64,000 bases of DNA from Sphingomonas adhaesiva (GTDB taxonomy: Bacteria; Pseudomonadota; Alphaproteobacteria; Sphingomonadales; Sphingomonadaceae), in NCBI RefSeq assembly GCF_002374855.1, contig NZ_NWVC01000001.1, positions 744,001 to 808,000 on the forward strand. The letters run 5' to 3'. Shown here in pieces: positions 1 through 8,300 of this stretch. How positions within the stretch are numbered: position 1 is the stretch's first letter; every line of letters begins with the position of its first letter. The position numbers and the translations under genes are program-made. Below the pieces are notes generated by a model that did not search any database, was not told the DNA's origin, and saw only the letters and a list, made by a program, of their open reading frames with translations.

Positions 1-1
1 G

Positions 2-553
2 CAGGGGTCGCAGACGCTGGCGCAGATGGACCGCTACATCCCCGAGGCGCAACGGCGCGAAGGGTTGCTGATGGCGCAGCAGATCGAGGCGCGCGGCCGC
101 GCCGTGCAGGTCGCCGCGGCGGCGCCGGCACCGGCGCCCGCCCCGAAGCCCGCCGCGCCGAAACCGGCGGCGACCCCCGCCCGCCCCGGCGCCAGCTATC
201 CCGCACCCGGCGGCGTCACCGTGCCCACCGCGCCGAAACCCGTCGCGACATCGACCGCCCAGGTGACCACGCCGAAGCCGGCCCCCACCCCCAAGCCGAC
301 ACCCGCGAAGCCCGCCGCCAAACCGGCCGCGAAGCCCGCAAGCGGCGCCTGGCGCGTCCAGCTCGGCGCGTTCCGCGACGCCGCCAATGCGCGTGCGCTC
401 TGGTCGCAGGTCGGCGCACGGGTCGGCGGCAGCGCCGATTACGTCCGCGCGGGCGGCCTCACCCGGCTCCAGGCGACCGGCTTCGCCTCGCGCGCCGATG
501 CGCAGCGCGCCTGCGCGAAGGCGGGTAGCGCGTGTTCGGTGGTCGCGCCCTGA
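2..553 (+). CDS. SPOR-domain protein, C-terminal part (5' end outside window)
   Basis: The reading frame is open from the window edge, so this is the C-terminal 183 residues of a longer protein; the internal ATG at 26 is probably not the start. The first ~35 residues look like the tail of a helical (Sel1/TPR-like) region. They are followed by a ~70-residue linker of Ala, Pro and Lys. A SPOR domain then begins at WRVQLGAF and includes the FASRADAQRACA helix. SPOR domains bind denuded septal peptidoglycan glycans, so a periplasmic, division- or wall-associated role is likely. The gene converges on the next one with one base between the two stops. Confidence 0.8.
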   Translation, partial: QGSQTLAQMDRYIPEAQRREGLLMAQQIEARGRAVQVAAAAPAPAPAPKPAAPKPAATPARPGASYPAPGGVTVPTAPKPVATSTAQVTTPKPAPTPKPTPAKPAAKPAAKPASGAWRVQLGAFRDAANARALWSQVGARVGGSADYVRAGGLTRLQATGFASRADAQRACAKAGSACSVVAP

Positions 554-554
554 A

Positions 555-1070
555 TCAATAGGCCGGCGGGTCGCTCGCCGGGAAGGATTCGTCGCTGCTC
601 TCGTCCACCCGGTCCCAGCGGGCGGCATCCTCGTCGCGCGCCGCCGCAGGCCCGGCATCGCGCACCTGGGCAAAGCCGCCCGCCGCGCCTGCGGGCGCGG
701 TGAAGGCCGCCGGCACCGCCGCCCCGCGTTCCTCCCGCACGCGCCGCCACCGGCCCAGTCCATAGCCGATCGCCCCCGCGATCACCGCCAGCGGCCACAG
801 CGGCACGCGCTCTACCCGCCCGCGCGACGGTGGTTCCGCCAGCGCCTCGACATGCGCGACGCCGGATGTTTCCTCCACCGCCACCTGCCGCCCGTTCTCC
901 AGCGTCACCGCGTGACGCATCGTCGGGCCGCCGTCCGGGGTCGCATTTCCCTCCCCGCGCATCCCGCCCGCGGGCGGCGCCTGATCGCTCTGGGGATCGG
1001 GGGTGCCATAGATGCGGAAGCCGTCGTCGCCCATCGAACCTGTCCGTCGCTGCTGCCCTTGATCGGCCAT
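555..1070 (-). CDS. Small single-pass membrane protein with C-terminal SFPASDPPAY motif
   Basis: This is a protein of about 171 residues that I cannot assign to a characterised family. The N-terminal half is hydrophilic and rich in Gly, Pro and Gln, and includes a TMRHAVTLENGRQVAVEE segment. One membrane helix follows (VPLWPLAVIAGAIGYGLG), then a basic RWRRVREER stretch, an Ala/Gly-rich linker and the ending DESSDESFPASDPPAY. The acidic DESFPASDPP tail is a motif I recall from several short alphaproteobacterial proteins of unknown function. An alternative ATG at 1034 has a slightly better ribosome site (GGACAGG) and would give 159 residues. It overlaps nothing and is convergent with the SPOR gene. 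Confidence 0.6.
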   Translation of the reverse strand: MADQGQQRRTGSMGDDGFRIYGTPDPQSDQAPPAGGMRGEGNATPDGGPTMRHAVTLENGRQVAVEETSGVAHVEALAEPPSRGRVERVPLWPLAVIAGAIGYGLGRWRRVREERGAAVPAAFTAPAGAAGGFAQVRDAGPAAARDEDAARWDRVDESSDESFPASDPPAY

Positions 1071-1190
1071 CAACGGTCGCCGCGCGCCTGGGTTCGCCAT
1101 GCTGATGCGGATCAGGCGGTTCGATTTCGCTCCCCGCCCGGCGCGCACCGGTATAGGCGTGACCGGGTGAGAGGATTCCAAGGAGCGACC

Positions 1191-3287
1191 ATGACCCGCC
1201 GCATCACCATGCCTGCCCTGCTGACGCTGGCCGCGATCACCATCGCCGCCCCCGCCGCCGCGCAGGACGATCTGGCGAACCGGCCCAAGACGCAGGTGGT
1301 GGCGAAGGGCACCTCCCCCGACGGGCGGATCACCGTCACCGTCGCGCTCGATGGCGAAGGGCGCGCCAGCTATGCGGTGGCGCGTGACGGGCGCGCGATC
1401 CTCACCGACAGCCGCCTCGGCTTCCTGTTCACCGACGCGCCGAAGATCGACCGCGGCCTCGCGCTCGCCGGCACCGCGCGCGATCGTGCCGACACCACCT
1501 GGCGCCAGCCGTGGGGCGAGTGGGAGACGATCCGCGATCGCCACAACGAACTGACCGTCCGCTTTCGCGAGGCCGCGCGGCTGAAGCGCGAGATCGGCGT
1601 CACCTTCCGCATCTTCGACGACGGCGTCGGCTTCCGCTACACCCTGCCGGCGCAAGCGAACCTGAAACAGGCGAACATCGCGGGCGAACTGACCGAATTC
1701 GCCTTTGCCGAACCGGGCACCGCCTGGTGGAAGCCCGCCTATCTGTGGAATCGCGAGGAATATCGCTACCGCAAGACCCCGCTCGATGGCGTCGGCACCG
1801 CGCAGACGGTGATGACGGTGAAGCTGGCCAGCGGCACGCATGTCGCCATCCATGAAGCCGCGCTGGTCGATTATGCCGCGATGAACCTGCGCCGCTCCGA
1901 TCGCCCCAATGCCTTCATCGCGGATCTGACGCCGGGGTCGGCCGCGGCATCGGTGTCGCGCGCCGCCGGCTTCTCCACGCCGTGGCGCACGATCGCGATC
2001 GCCGACGATGCCGCCGGCCTCTACGCCGCCAGCCGCATCGGGCTGAACCTCAACGAGCCGAACAAGCTGGGCGACACCTCGTCATGGATCCGCCCGGGCA
2101 AGTTCGTCGGCGTGTGGTGGAACATGATCACCGGCAAATGGACATGGTCGCGCGGGCCCAGGCACGGCGCGACCACCGCCAACGTCAAGCACTACATCGA
2201 CTTCGCCGCCGCCAACGGCATCCCCGGCGTGCTGGTGGAGGGGTGGAACGTCGGCTGGGACGGCGACTGGTTCGGCAATGGCAAGGACATGCAGTTCGAC
2301 CAGCCGACCGAGGATTTCGACGCCGCCGAGCTGCAACGCTATGCGAAGTCCAAGGGCGTCTACCTGATCGGCCACAACGAAACCGGCGGCTCCGCCAGCC
2401 ATTACGATGCGCAGCTGGATCGTGCGTTCAAATACGCGCAGGACCACGGCATCCCGGTGGTCAAGACCGGCTATGTCACCGACGCCGGCCAGATCGAGCG
2501 CACCGACGCCGACGGATCGCAGCACCGCGAGTGGCACGAAGGGCAGTGGATGGTGAACCACTATGCCCGCGTCGTCGAAACCGCCGCCAAGTACCACGTC
2601 TCGATCGACAGCCACGAACCGGTCAAGGACACCGGGCTGCGCCGTACCTGGCCCAATTGGGTCGCGCGCGAAGGCGGCCGGGGCATGGAATATATGAGCT
2701 GGCAGGACAAGAACCCGCCCGAGCATGAAGCGAACCTCGTCTTCACCCAGTTGCTGGGCGGGCCGATGGACTTCACCCCCGGCATCGTCAGCCTGAAGGG
2801 GTCGGACGACAGCGACATTCCCTCCACGCTGGCCAAGCAGCTGGCCAATTACGTCGTCATCTACTCCCCCGTCGTCATGGTCGCCGACACGCCCGAGGCA
2901 TACGCGCAATATCCCGCGACGCTGCCGTTCCTCCGCGCGGTGCCGACCGACTGGAGCGACACGCGCGTCCTGAACGGAGAGGTCGGCGATTACGCCACCG
3001 TCGCCCGGCGCAAAAAGGGGTCGGACGAATGGTTCCTGGGATCGGTGGGGGACGAGGAAGCGCGCAGCTTCACCGTCGCGCTCGATTTCCTCGACCCCGG
3101 GCGCGCCTATACCGCCGAGATCTACCGCGACGGCCCGGGCGCCGATTACCGCACCGCCGCGCGCCACGCGATGACGGTCGAGACGAAGACCGTCCGCCGC
3201 GGCGACCAGCTCACCATCGCGCTCGCCCCCGGCGGCGGACAGGCGATCCGCTTCGTGCCGGTCGGCAAGGCGGCGAGGAAACGCTGA
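1191..3287 (+). CDS. Glycoside hydrolase family 97 (SusB-like alpha-glucosidase)
   Basis: The protein has 698 residues. The ATG follows a clear AAGGAGCGACC ribosome site and a 23-residue signal peptide ending APAAAQ, so it is exported to the periplasm. An N-terminal beta-sandwich leads into a TIM barrel (WWNMITGKWTW, VLVEGWNVGWDG) and a C-terminal beta domain. Glu397 (GHNETGG), Glu476 (DSHEP), Glu494 and Glu500 (REGGRGME) match in order and spacing the Glu439/508/526/532 set I recall for Bacteroides SusB. Glu500 would be the general acid, which predicts an inverting alpha-glucosidase. Substrate is likely maltooligosaccharides or other alpha-glucans. No transporter lies beside it. Confidence 0.85.
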   Translation: MTRRITMPALLTLAAITIAAPAAAQDDLANRPKTQVVAKGTSPDGRITVTVALDGEGRASYAVARDGRAILTDSRLGFLFTDAPKIDRGLALAGTARDRADTTWRQPWGEWETIRDRHNELTVRFREAARLKREIGVTFRIFDDGVGFRYTLPAQANLKQANIAGELTEFAFAEPGTAWWKPAYLWNREEYRYRKTPLDGVGTAQTVMTVKLASGTHVAIHEAALVDYAAMNLRRSDRPNAFIADLTPGSAAASVSRAAGFSTPWRTIAIADDAAGLYAASRIGLNLNEPNKLGDTSSWIRPGKFVGVWWNMITGKWTWSRGPRHGATTANVKHYIDFAAANGIPGVLVEGWNVGWDGDWFGNGKDMQFDQPTEDFDAAELQRYAKSKGVYLIGHNETGGSASHYDAQLDRAFKYAQDHGIPVVKTGYVTDAGQIERTDADGSQHREWHEGQWMVNHYARVVETAAKYHVSIDSHEPVKDTGLRRTWPNWVAREGGRGMEYMSWQDKNPPEHEANLVFTQLLGGPMDFTPGIVSLKGSDDSDIPSTLAKQLANYVVIYSPVVMVADTPEAYAQYPATLPFLRAVPTDWSDTRVLNGEVGDYATVARRKKGSDEWFLGSVGDEEARSFTVALDFLDPGRAYTAEIYRDGPGADYRTAARHAMTVETKTVRRGDQLTIALAPGGGQAIRFVPVGKAARKR

Positions 3288-3308
3288 GGGCGACGCCCTT
3301 TCCCTCCC

Positions 3309-3402
3309 GTCATGCCGGACTTGTTCCGGCATCCATGGTTCCCCGAACGCACACGCCGTTGCGTTTGCGGCAACCTGGCGCCTGGCCTTCGAAGGCGTGA
3401 CA
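3309..3402. repeat. Dispersed ~95-bp intergenic repeat, copy 1
   Basis: It starts CGTCATGCCGGA and contains the stem ATGCCGGA (3312-3319), loop CTTGT and TCCGGCAT (3325-3332). It ends with a second palindrome, GCCTTCGAAGGC (3385-3396), followed by GTGAC. It aligns end to end, with scattered mismatches, to 51911-52006. Both copies lie between convergent genes, which resembles REP-type elements and may help end transcription. Confidence 0.6.
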
Positions 3403-3486
3403 ACCGGAGAGGCGCGAAAACCGCCATCCGCAGAAGCCTCCAGCAAAAGCAGCGCCCACGCGCCAAAGGCCCGCAAGAACACGTCG

Positions 3487-3504
3487 CCCCAGCGAAAGCT
3501 GGGG
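3487..3504. repeat. CCCCAGC-GAAA-GCTGGGG hairpin
   Basis: A perfect 7-bp stem with a GAAA tetraloop. Elements of this form (CCCAGCGAAAGCTGGG) are, as I recall, scattered between genes in sphingomonad genomes. Only one copy is seen in this window. There is no U-tract, so it is not a standard terminator. Confidence 0.4.
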
Positions 3505-3707
3505 CCTCCCGCCGCATCACGACACACCCGCCACGCGTACCCCCGGACCGGCGCCCGCCCGCAAGGCCAAGCGGCAATACCCCGCCCCTGTCCTACGCCC
3601 CGCCCACGCCGCTATGTCGCCGGTGCCACGAAGGAGCCGTCGTCCCCCATGCCACCCGCCTCACCCCCGCGATCGTCTCAACATTCGCAACATTCGCGCG
3701 CGCGCCG

Positions 3708-5600
3708 CTACCCGAACAGCCGCGTCAGGCTGCGCTCCAGCATCACGAACTGCCACAGCGTCCGGCCATGTTCCTCGCGCCCGTGGCGGTGCGTCTCGGC
3801 CAGCCGCGCCAGCCGGTCCAGGTCGAACCAGCCGGTGTCCGCCAGCGTGCGCGATCGCGCCAGCCCGGCGGCCTCCTCCGCCAGTGGCCCACGGAACCAG
3901 TCGCTCACCGGGGTCACGAACCCCATTTTCGGCCGGTACAGGATCTCGCGCGGCAGATAGCGTTGCATCGCCTTCTTCATCAGCCACTTGCCCTGCCCCC
4001 CGCGCAGCCGCATCCCCACGGGAAGCCGCGCGGCGAATGCGATCAGCCGGTGATCAAGCAACGGCTCGCGCACCTCCAGCGATACCGCCATGCTGGTCCG
4101 GTCGGTCTTGGTCAGGATATCACCGGGCAGCCAGATCTTCAGGTCGGCATATTGCGCGCGGTCCAGCGCGTCGCGCGCCGGCGCGTCGCGCATCGCCGCG
4201 ACATAGCGGTCCTCCGCCCGGTGCCCCGCCAGCGCGCGCTTTGCCGCGTCGGTGAACAGCGCCGCGCGCACTTCCGGCGTCGTCACACCCACCGACCGGG
4301 CATAGCCCTCCGCCCCGTCCCCCGCGAGCGCCAGCAGCGTCGTCTTCGCGCGCAGCGGACGCGGCGCCCAGTCCGCCTTGGGCCAGGCGCGCCCCAGCGT
4401 CCCGAACAGCGGCGCGCGCCATGCGGCGGGCACGATGCCGCGCAAGCGTTCCTCGGCATGCTGGAAGCGGTGGCGACGGTATCCGGCCAGCGCCTCGTCC
4501 GCGCCGTCGCCCGACAGCGCCACCGTCACCGTCTCACGCGCCAGCGCCGCCACCTGATAGGTGGCCAGCGCGGAGGCATCCGCGAACGGTTCGTCGAAGG
4601 CGTCGACGATCGTGTCGATCAGCGCGACGTCGCCCGATCGCACCACCCGTTCGTGGTGCGCGGTCGCGAAGCGTTGCGCCACCTGCGCGGCATATCCGCG
4701 CTCGTCATGCCCCGCCTCGTCGAAGCCGATCGTGCAGGTCTTCACCGCCTGCCGGCTCGCCTCCGCCATCAGCGCGACAACCGCCGAACTGTCCACCCCG
4801 CCCGACAGGAACGCGCCCAGCGGCACGTCGGCGACCATGCGCGAACGGACGCCCTCGCGCATCAGCGCCAGCAATTCCTCCTCCAGCGCCGCCGCACTGC
4901 CGCGCGCGCGATCGGCGAAGCTGACGTCCCACCATTGCCGCGGCGCCGGCACCGGCCGCCCGCGCTCGACCAGCAGGAAATGCCCCGCCGGCAGCTTCTT
5001 CACCCCCGCGACGATACAGGCGTCGTCGGGGACGTAGCCGAAGGCGAGGTAATCCTCGACCGCGCGGATATCGGGCGCGCGGCGCAGCAGCGGGTGTGCC
5101 AGCAACCCCTTCAGCTCCGACGCGAACGCCAGCGCGCCGTCGGCCAGCTCGACGTAATGGAGCGGCTTCACCCCCAACCGGTCACGCGCGACGAACAGCG
5201 TCTGCGTCGCCGCATCGTGGATCGCGAAGGCGAACATGCCGACCAGCCGGTCGAGCAGCGCCGGCCCCCATTGGGCATAGCCGTGCAGCAGAACCTCGGT
5301 ATCGCCATCGGTGCGGAACACGCAGCCCCGGTCGATCAGCTCGCGGCGCAGCTCGCGGTAATTGTAGATCTCGCCGTTGAAGACGATCGCGTGGCGTGCG
5401 TCGGCGCTCGCCATCGGCTGCGGCGATCCGGCGATGTCGATGATCGACAGCCGCCGATGCGACAGGCCGACGCCGGGCGCGGTCCACACCCCCGCGCCGT
5501 CGGGGCCGCGATGCGCCATCGCATCCGCCATCGCCGCCACCCGCGCCGGATCGACCGGCTTGGGCGTGGCGGGGTAGAACAGACCGGCGATCCCGCACAT
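3708..5600 (-). CDS. XrtA/PEP-CTERM system amidotransferase (asparagine synthase-like)
   Basis: The protein has 630 residues and matches in layout the XrtA-associated amidotransferase family (TIGR03108). It begins MCGIAG, so after Met removal Cys2 is the nucleophile of a class II glutamine amidotransferase domain (residues 2 to ~220, with RGPDG and FNGEIYNY). The asparagine synthase domain follows, with the ATP-pyrophosphatase loop SGGVDSS at 266-272. It probably amidates an uronic acid or other sugar carboxylate in the exopolysaccharide, not free aspartate; this is inferred from context. It is the last gene of the ten-gene operon and starts one base after the exosortase stop. Confidence 0.88.
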   Translation of the reverse strand: MCGIAGLFYPATPKPVDPARVAAMADAMAHRGPDGAGVWTAPGVGLSHRRLSIIDIAGSPQPMASADARHAIVFNGEIYNYRELRRELIDRGCVFRTDGDTEVLLHGYAQWGPALLDRLVGMFAFAIHDAATQTLFVARDRLGVKPLHYVELADGALAFASELKGLLAHPLLRRAPDIRAVEDYLAFGYVPDDACIVAGVKKLPAGHFLLVERGRPVPAPRQWWDVSFADRARGSAAALEEELLALMREGVRSRMVADVPLGAFLSGGVDSSAVVALMAEASRQAVKTCTIGFDEAGHDERGYAAQVAQRFATAHHERVVRSGDVALIDTIVDAFDEPFADASALATYQVAALARETVTVALSGDGADEALAGYRRHRFQHAEERLRGIVPAAWRAPLFGTLGRAWPKADWAPRPLRAKTTLLALAGDGAEGYARSVGVTTPEVRAALFTDAAKRALAGHRAEDRYVAAMRDAPARDALDRAQYADLKIWLPGDILTKTDRTSMAVSLEVREPLLDHRLIAFAARLPVGMRLRGGQGKWLMKKAMQRYLPREILYRPKMGFVTPVSDWFRGPLAEEAAGLARSRTLADTGWFDLDRLARLAETHRHGREEHGRTLWQFVMLERSLTRLFG

Positions 5601-5601
5601 G

Positions 5602-7140
5602 TCAGTAGGCCGGCCGCACGATCCGGTCGACCGCCGGGCCGACCGGGCCGATCGCGGCGCGCAACGCGCGGATCGCCGCCACCGCCGCGGGCACGCCGCC
5701 CGCATCGGGGCGCACCACCGCCGACAGGTGCATCGCCACCGCGGTCTGCGTGCCGCCGCGCAGCCGGTCGGTCATCGTCGCCCATTTCACCTGTCTGTCG
5801 TCTCCGGTCACGGTCCAGCCGACGCGATACCATGTGACGACGATCCGCTCCACGGTGCCGCCCTTCGCCTGGGTGACGATCCGCATCGCATGGCCGCCGT
5901 CGATCGCGGGCAGGTCGGCGACGCGGATCCAGCGGTCCCCCTGCCGCAGCGCGCCGGTACCGAACGCCGCCAGCTTGCGCCCCTCGCCCTGCCCGGCATA
6001 GGCCGCCAGCGCCCAGTCGACCGCGCGGCCCTCAGCATCGGCATAACGCGCGATCAGGTGATGGTCCGCCCCCGGATGCCACGGCGCCCAGCCCGCCGCA
6101 CCCGTCTCCGGCGCGACGCGCTGCCACCCCGGCAGATCGGGCAGCGCGATGCGATGCGGCATCGCCAGCGCGCGCGCCGCGATGCTCGCGCTGGTCGCCG
6201 GCGCCACCGCCGCGGCGCCGACCGCCAGCACGCCCGCGAAGGCGGGCGCCAGCGTCAGCCGCACCGGGCGGCGCAAGCGCGCGGGATCGAACAGCAGATC
6301 GTCCGGCGCGCGGTCGAACCACCGCCATGCACCGGCCATCAACGCCGCCATCACCACGCCGAAGAACACCCAGCCATAGACGATATGGTCGGCCCCCGTC
6401 GCGGCCGCCACGCCCCAATGCTGCGCCGCCACGATCGTCCCGAACGCACGCACCGCATTGGCCAGCACCGGCACGGCCACGCACGCCGCCATCCAGATCG
6501 CGCGCCGCCGCCAGCTGCGAAAACAGGTATTGGCCACCAGCGCGCCATAGGCCAGCATCGCGATCACGAACTTCGCGCCCGAACACGCCTCGGCCACCTC
6601 GAAATAATAGGGGCCGGCGTGGATCAGCACCCCGTCGACGCTGGCCGGCACGCCGACCGCGTGGAGCAGCGGCATCACCAACGCGACGGTCACGTCCTGC
6701 AGCACCGGCTCGAACGCGTCGCCGAACGGCACCATGAAGAACGCATAGGCGATCGGAAACGCCAGCGCGCGCGCCACGTTCGGCCCCAGTACCGCAATCA
6801 TCGCACCCGCCAGCATCGCCACCAGCGCGACCTGCCGCACCAGCGCGACTTCGCCCGCATCGCCCAGCAGCCACAGGAATGCCGCGCCGGCGGTGATCGC
6901 CACCCCCGGCGCCCAGCCGACCGGCGCGATCGCCGCCAGGCCGCTCCGGCGCGTCCACACCAGCCACGCGACCACCGGCGCGATGAACAGGCAGTGGCCG
7001 AACGTCGTGCTGGTCCACCAGATGCGCGTCATCGCCGCCACATCGGCGCGGAACAGCAGCAGCAGCGCCGCCGCGGTGGCCGCCAGCGCGACGAGGTGCT
7101 GCGGCCATCCGCCGCGCTCCGCCACGGTCGTATCGGTCAC
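5602..7140 (-). CDS. xrtA: Exosortase A fused to EpsI domain
   Basis: The protein has 512 residues and a GTG start that shares GTGA with the upstream stop. The first ~270 residues are a polytopic exosortase with the expected catalytic trio: Cys186 (EACSG), Arg231 (AVRAFGT) and His252 (ADHIVYGW). After the last membrane helix the chain continues into a ~220-residue periplasmic EpsI-type domain (TIGR02914-like). Exosortase A is a cysteine transpeptidase that processes PEP-CTERM proteins and is tied to exopolysaccharide export. The one-piece XrtA-EpsI arrangement is common in alphaproteobacteria. No protein with a recognisable PEP-CTERM tail is encoded in this window. Confidence 0.9.
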   Translation of the reverse strand: MTDTTVAERGGWPQHLVALAATAAALLLLFRADVAAMTRIWWTSTTFGHCLFIAPVVAWLVWTRRSGLAAIAPVGWAPGVAITAGAAFLWLLGDAGEVALVRQVALVAMLAGAMIAVLGPNVARALAFPIAYAFFMVPFGDAFEPVLQDVTVALVMPLLHAVGVPASVDGVLIHAGPYYFEVAEACSGAKFVIAMLAYGALVANTCFRSWRRRAIWMAACVAVPVLANAVRAFGTIVAAQHWGVAAATGADHIVYGWVFFGVVMAALMAGAWRWFDRAPDDLLFDPARLRRPVRLTLAPAFAGVLAVGAAAVAPATSASIAARALAMPHRIALPDLPGWQRVAPETGAAGWAPWHPGADHHLIARYADAEGRAVDWALAAYAGQGEGRKLAAFGTGALRQGDRWIRVADLPAIDGGHAMRIVTQAKGGTVERIVVTWYRVGWTVTGDDRQVKWATMTDRLRGGTQTAVAMHLSAVVRPDAGGVPAAVAAIRALRAAIGPVGPAVDRIVRPAY

Positions 7141-8300
7141 GCCGGCAACCCGACGATCGCGTCGAGCGGCGCCAGCCGCGCCGCCCAGTCATAGCGCGCG
7201 ATCACCCGCGCCCGCGCCGCGCGCCCCAGCGCCCCCGCTGCCGCGCGATCCGCCAGCAACGCGACGATCTCCCGCGCGATCGCCGCCGCATCGCCCGCGA
7301 CGCGCAGCGCGCCGGCATGGTCGATCCCCTCGGCGGCGGCGGCGCTGGCGACCACCGGGCGCGCCATCGCCATCGCCTCCAGCACCTTGTTTTGGATACC
7401 GCGCGCCAGCATCAGTGGCGCGACCACCACGTCCGCCGCCGCCAGCCAGCCGCGCACGTCCGCCACCTCGCCGGTAACCGTCACCCGATATCCGGCCAGC
7501 GAGCGCACCGCGGGGGTCGGCGCGCGCCCGACGATCGCGAAATGCGCCGCCGGCAGCTGCGGCAGGACGTCGCGCACGAATGCGCTGACGGCCTCCACAT
7601 TGGGGCGATAATCCATCTGCCCGGTGAACACGATCAGCGGCTTGCCCGGCGGCGCCACCGGCGCGAACCTCGCCGCGGGGTCGAAAAAAGCGGCGTCGAT
7701 GCCGTTTTCCAGCGGCTGTCCGCCCGGCACCAGCGCGGCTTCCTCGGCGCTGACGAACAGGCTGGCGTCGACCGCCCCCGCCACGTCGCGCTCGAACGCC
7801 GCCAGCAACCGCGCCTCGCGCGCCAGCATCCAGCGCATCGGCCCGCGCGCGTCGGCGGCATAGGCCGCGAACTTCGCCGAATCGGCATCCACGAAGTCCA
7901 TCACCCGCCGCACCCCCGCCGGCAGATACGGCGCCATCTGCCCCGAAAAGGCGTAAGCGCACGCCACCGGATGCCGCGCCACCACGTCGGCCACCGCGCG
8001 CCGCACCGCATCGTCGTCGAACGCGGTCAGCGACAGCGGCCGCCCGCTCGCCAGCGCCTCCAGCCCGGCGCGCCATTGCGGCTTGGTGCGCGGCACGATC
8101 GTGTGGCTGGCCAGCATGCCGGTGAACGCCGCCGCCGGCGCATGGTCGCGCGGATCGTCGGCGAACGCGATCAGGTGCACCTTCGCGCGCGCGGCCAGAT
8201 GCCGCAGGATGTGATAGCCCCTGATCTTGTCGCCGCGATCGGGGGGAAAGGGCACGCGATGCGCCAGGAACAGCACATCGCCCGTGGCGCCCGGCGTCAC
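7137..8300 (-). CDS. XrtA-associated glycosyltransferase (TIGR03087-type)
   Basis: The protein has 387 residues. The GTG start overlaps the previous stop as GTGA, and its own stop overlaps the exosortase start, so translation is coupled on both sides. The N-terminal Rossmann half begins DVLFLAHRVPFPPDRGDKIR, typical of this sugar-transferase family. The C-terminal half has GT4-like features (IVFTGQMDYRPNVEAV, ARGIQNKVLEAMAMARPVVAS). It should add a sugar to the lipid-linked repeat unit of the exopolysaccharide at the cytoplasmic face. The sugar cannot be told from sequence. Confidence 0.85.
   Translation of the reverse strand: MTPGATGDVLFLAHRVPFPPDRGDKIRGYHILRHLAARAKVHLIAFADDPRDHAPAAAFTGMLASHTIVPRTKPQWRAGLEALASGRPLSLTAFDDDAVRRAVADVVARHPVACAYAFSGQMAPYLPAGVRRVMDFVDADSAKFAAYAADARGPMRWMLAREARLLAAFERDVAGAVDASLFVSAEEAALVPGGQPLENGIDAAFFDPAARFAPVAPPGKPLIVFTGQMDYRPNVEAVSAFVRDVLPQLPAAHFAIVGRAPTPAVRSLAGYRVTVTGEVADVRGWLAAADVVVAPLMLARGIQNKVLEAMAMARPVVASAAAAEGIDHAGALRVAGDAAAIAREIVALLADRAAAGALGRAARARVIARYDWAARLAPLDAIVGLPA

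Larger units (their letters stand above)
3288..3707. other. 420-bp intergenic region between convergent genes, repeat-rich
   Basis: I see no convincing gene here. Immediately after the GH97 stop is a short AGGGC/GCCCT hairpin followed by TTT (about 3287-3302), a weak terminator candidate. Then come one copy of a dispersed ~95-bp repeat and a separate CCCCAGC-GAAA-GCTGGGG hairpin. The remainder (about 3510-3707) is GC-rich and shows no structure I can interpret. The region separates the GH97 gene from the end of the exopolysaccharide operon. Confidence 0.6.

Noticed and set aside
555..600. PEP-CTERM sorting signal in the SFPASDPPAY protein
   Set aside because: PEP-CTERM needs a PEP motif followed by a membrane helix and basic tail; here the motif is at the very end with no helix after it.
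387..1190. Extending the GH97 gene upstream to 387
   Set aside because: The extension is Arg/Pro-rich without homology, while ATG 1191 has a strong ribosome site and signal peptide.
3312..5837. An 841-codon plus-strand frame, and others opposite the exopolysaccharide and catalase genes
   Set aside because: The minus-strand amidotransferase and exosortase (and katE on the plus strand) are clearly the real genes; the mirror frames are compositionally biased shadows.
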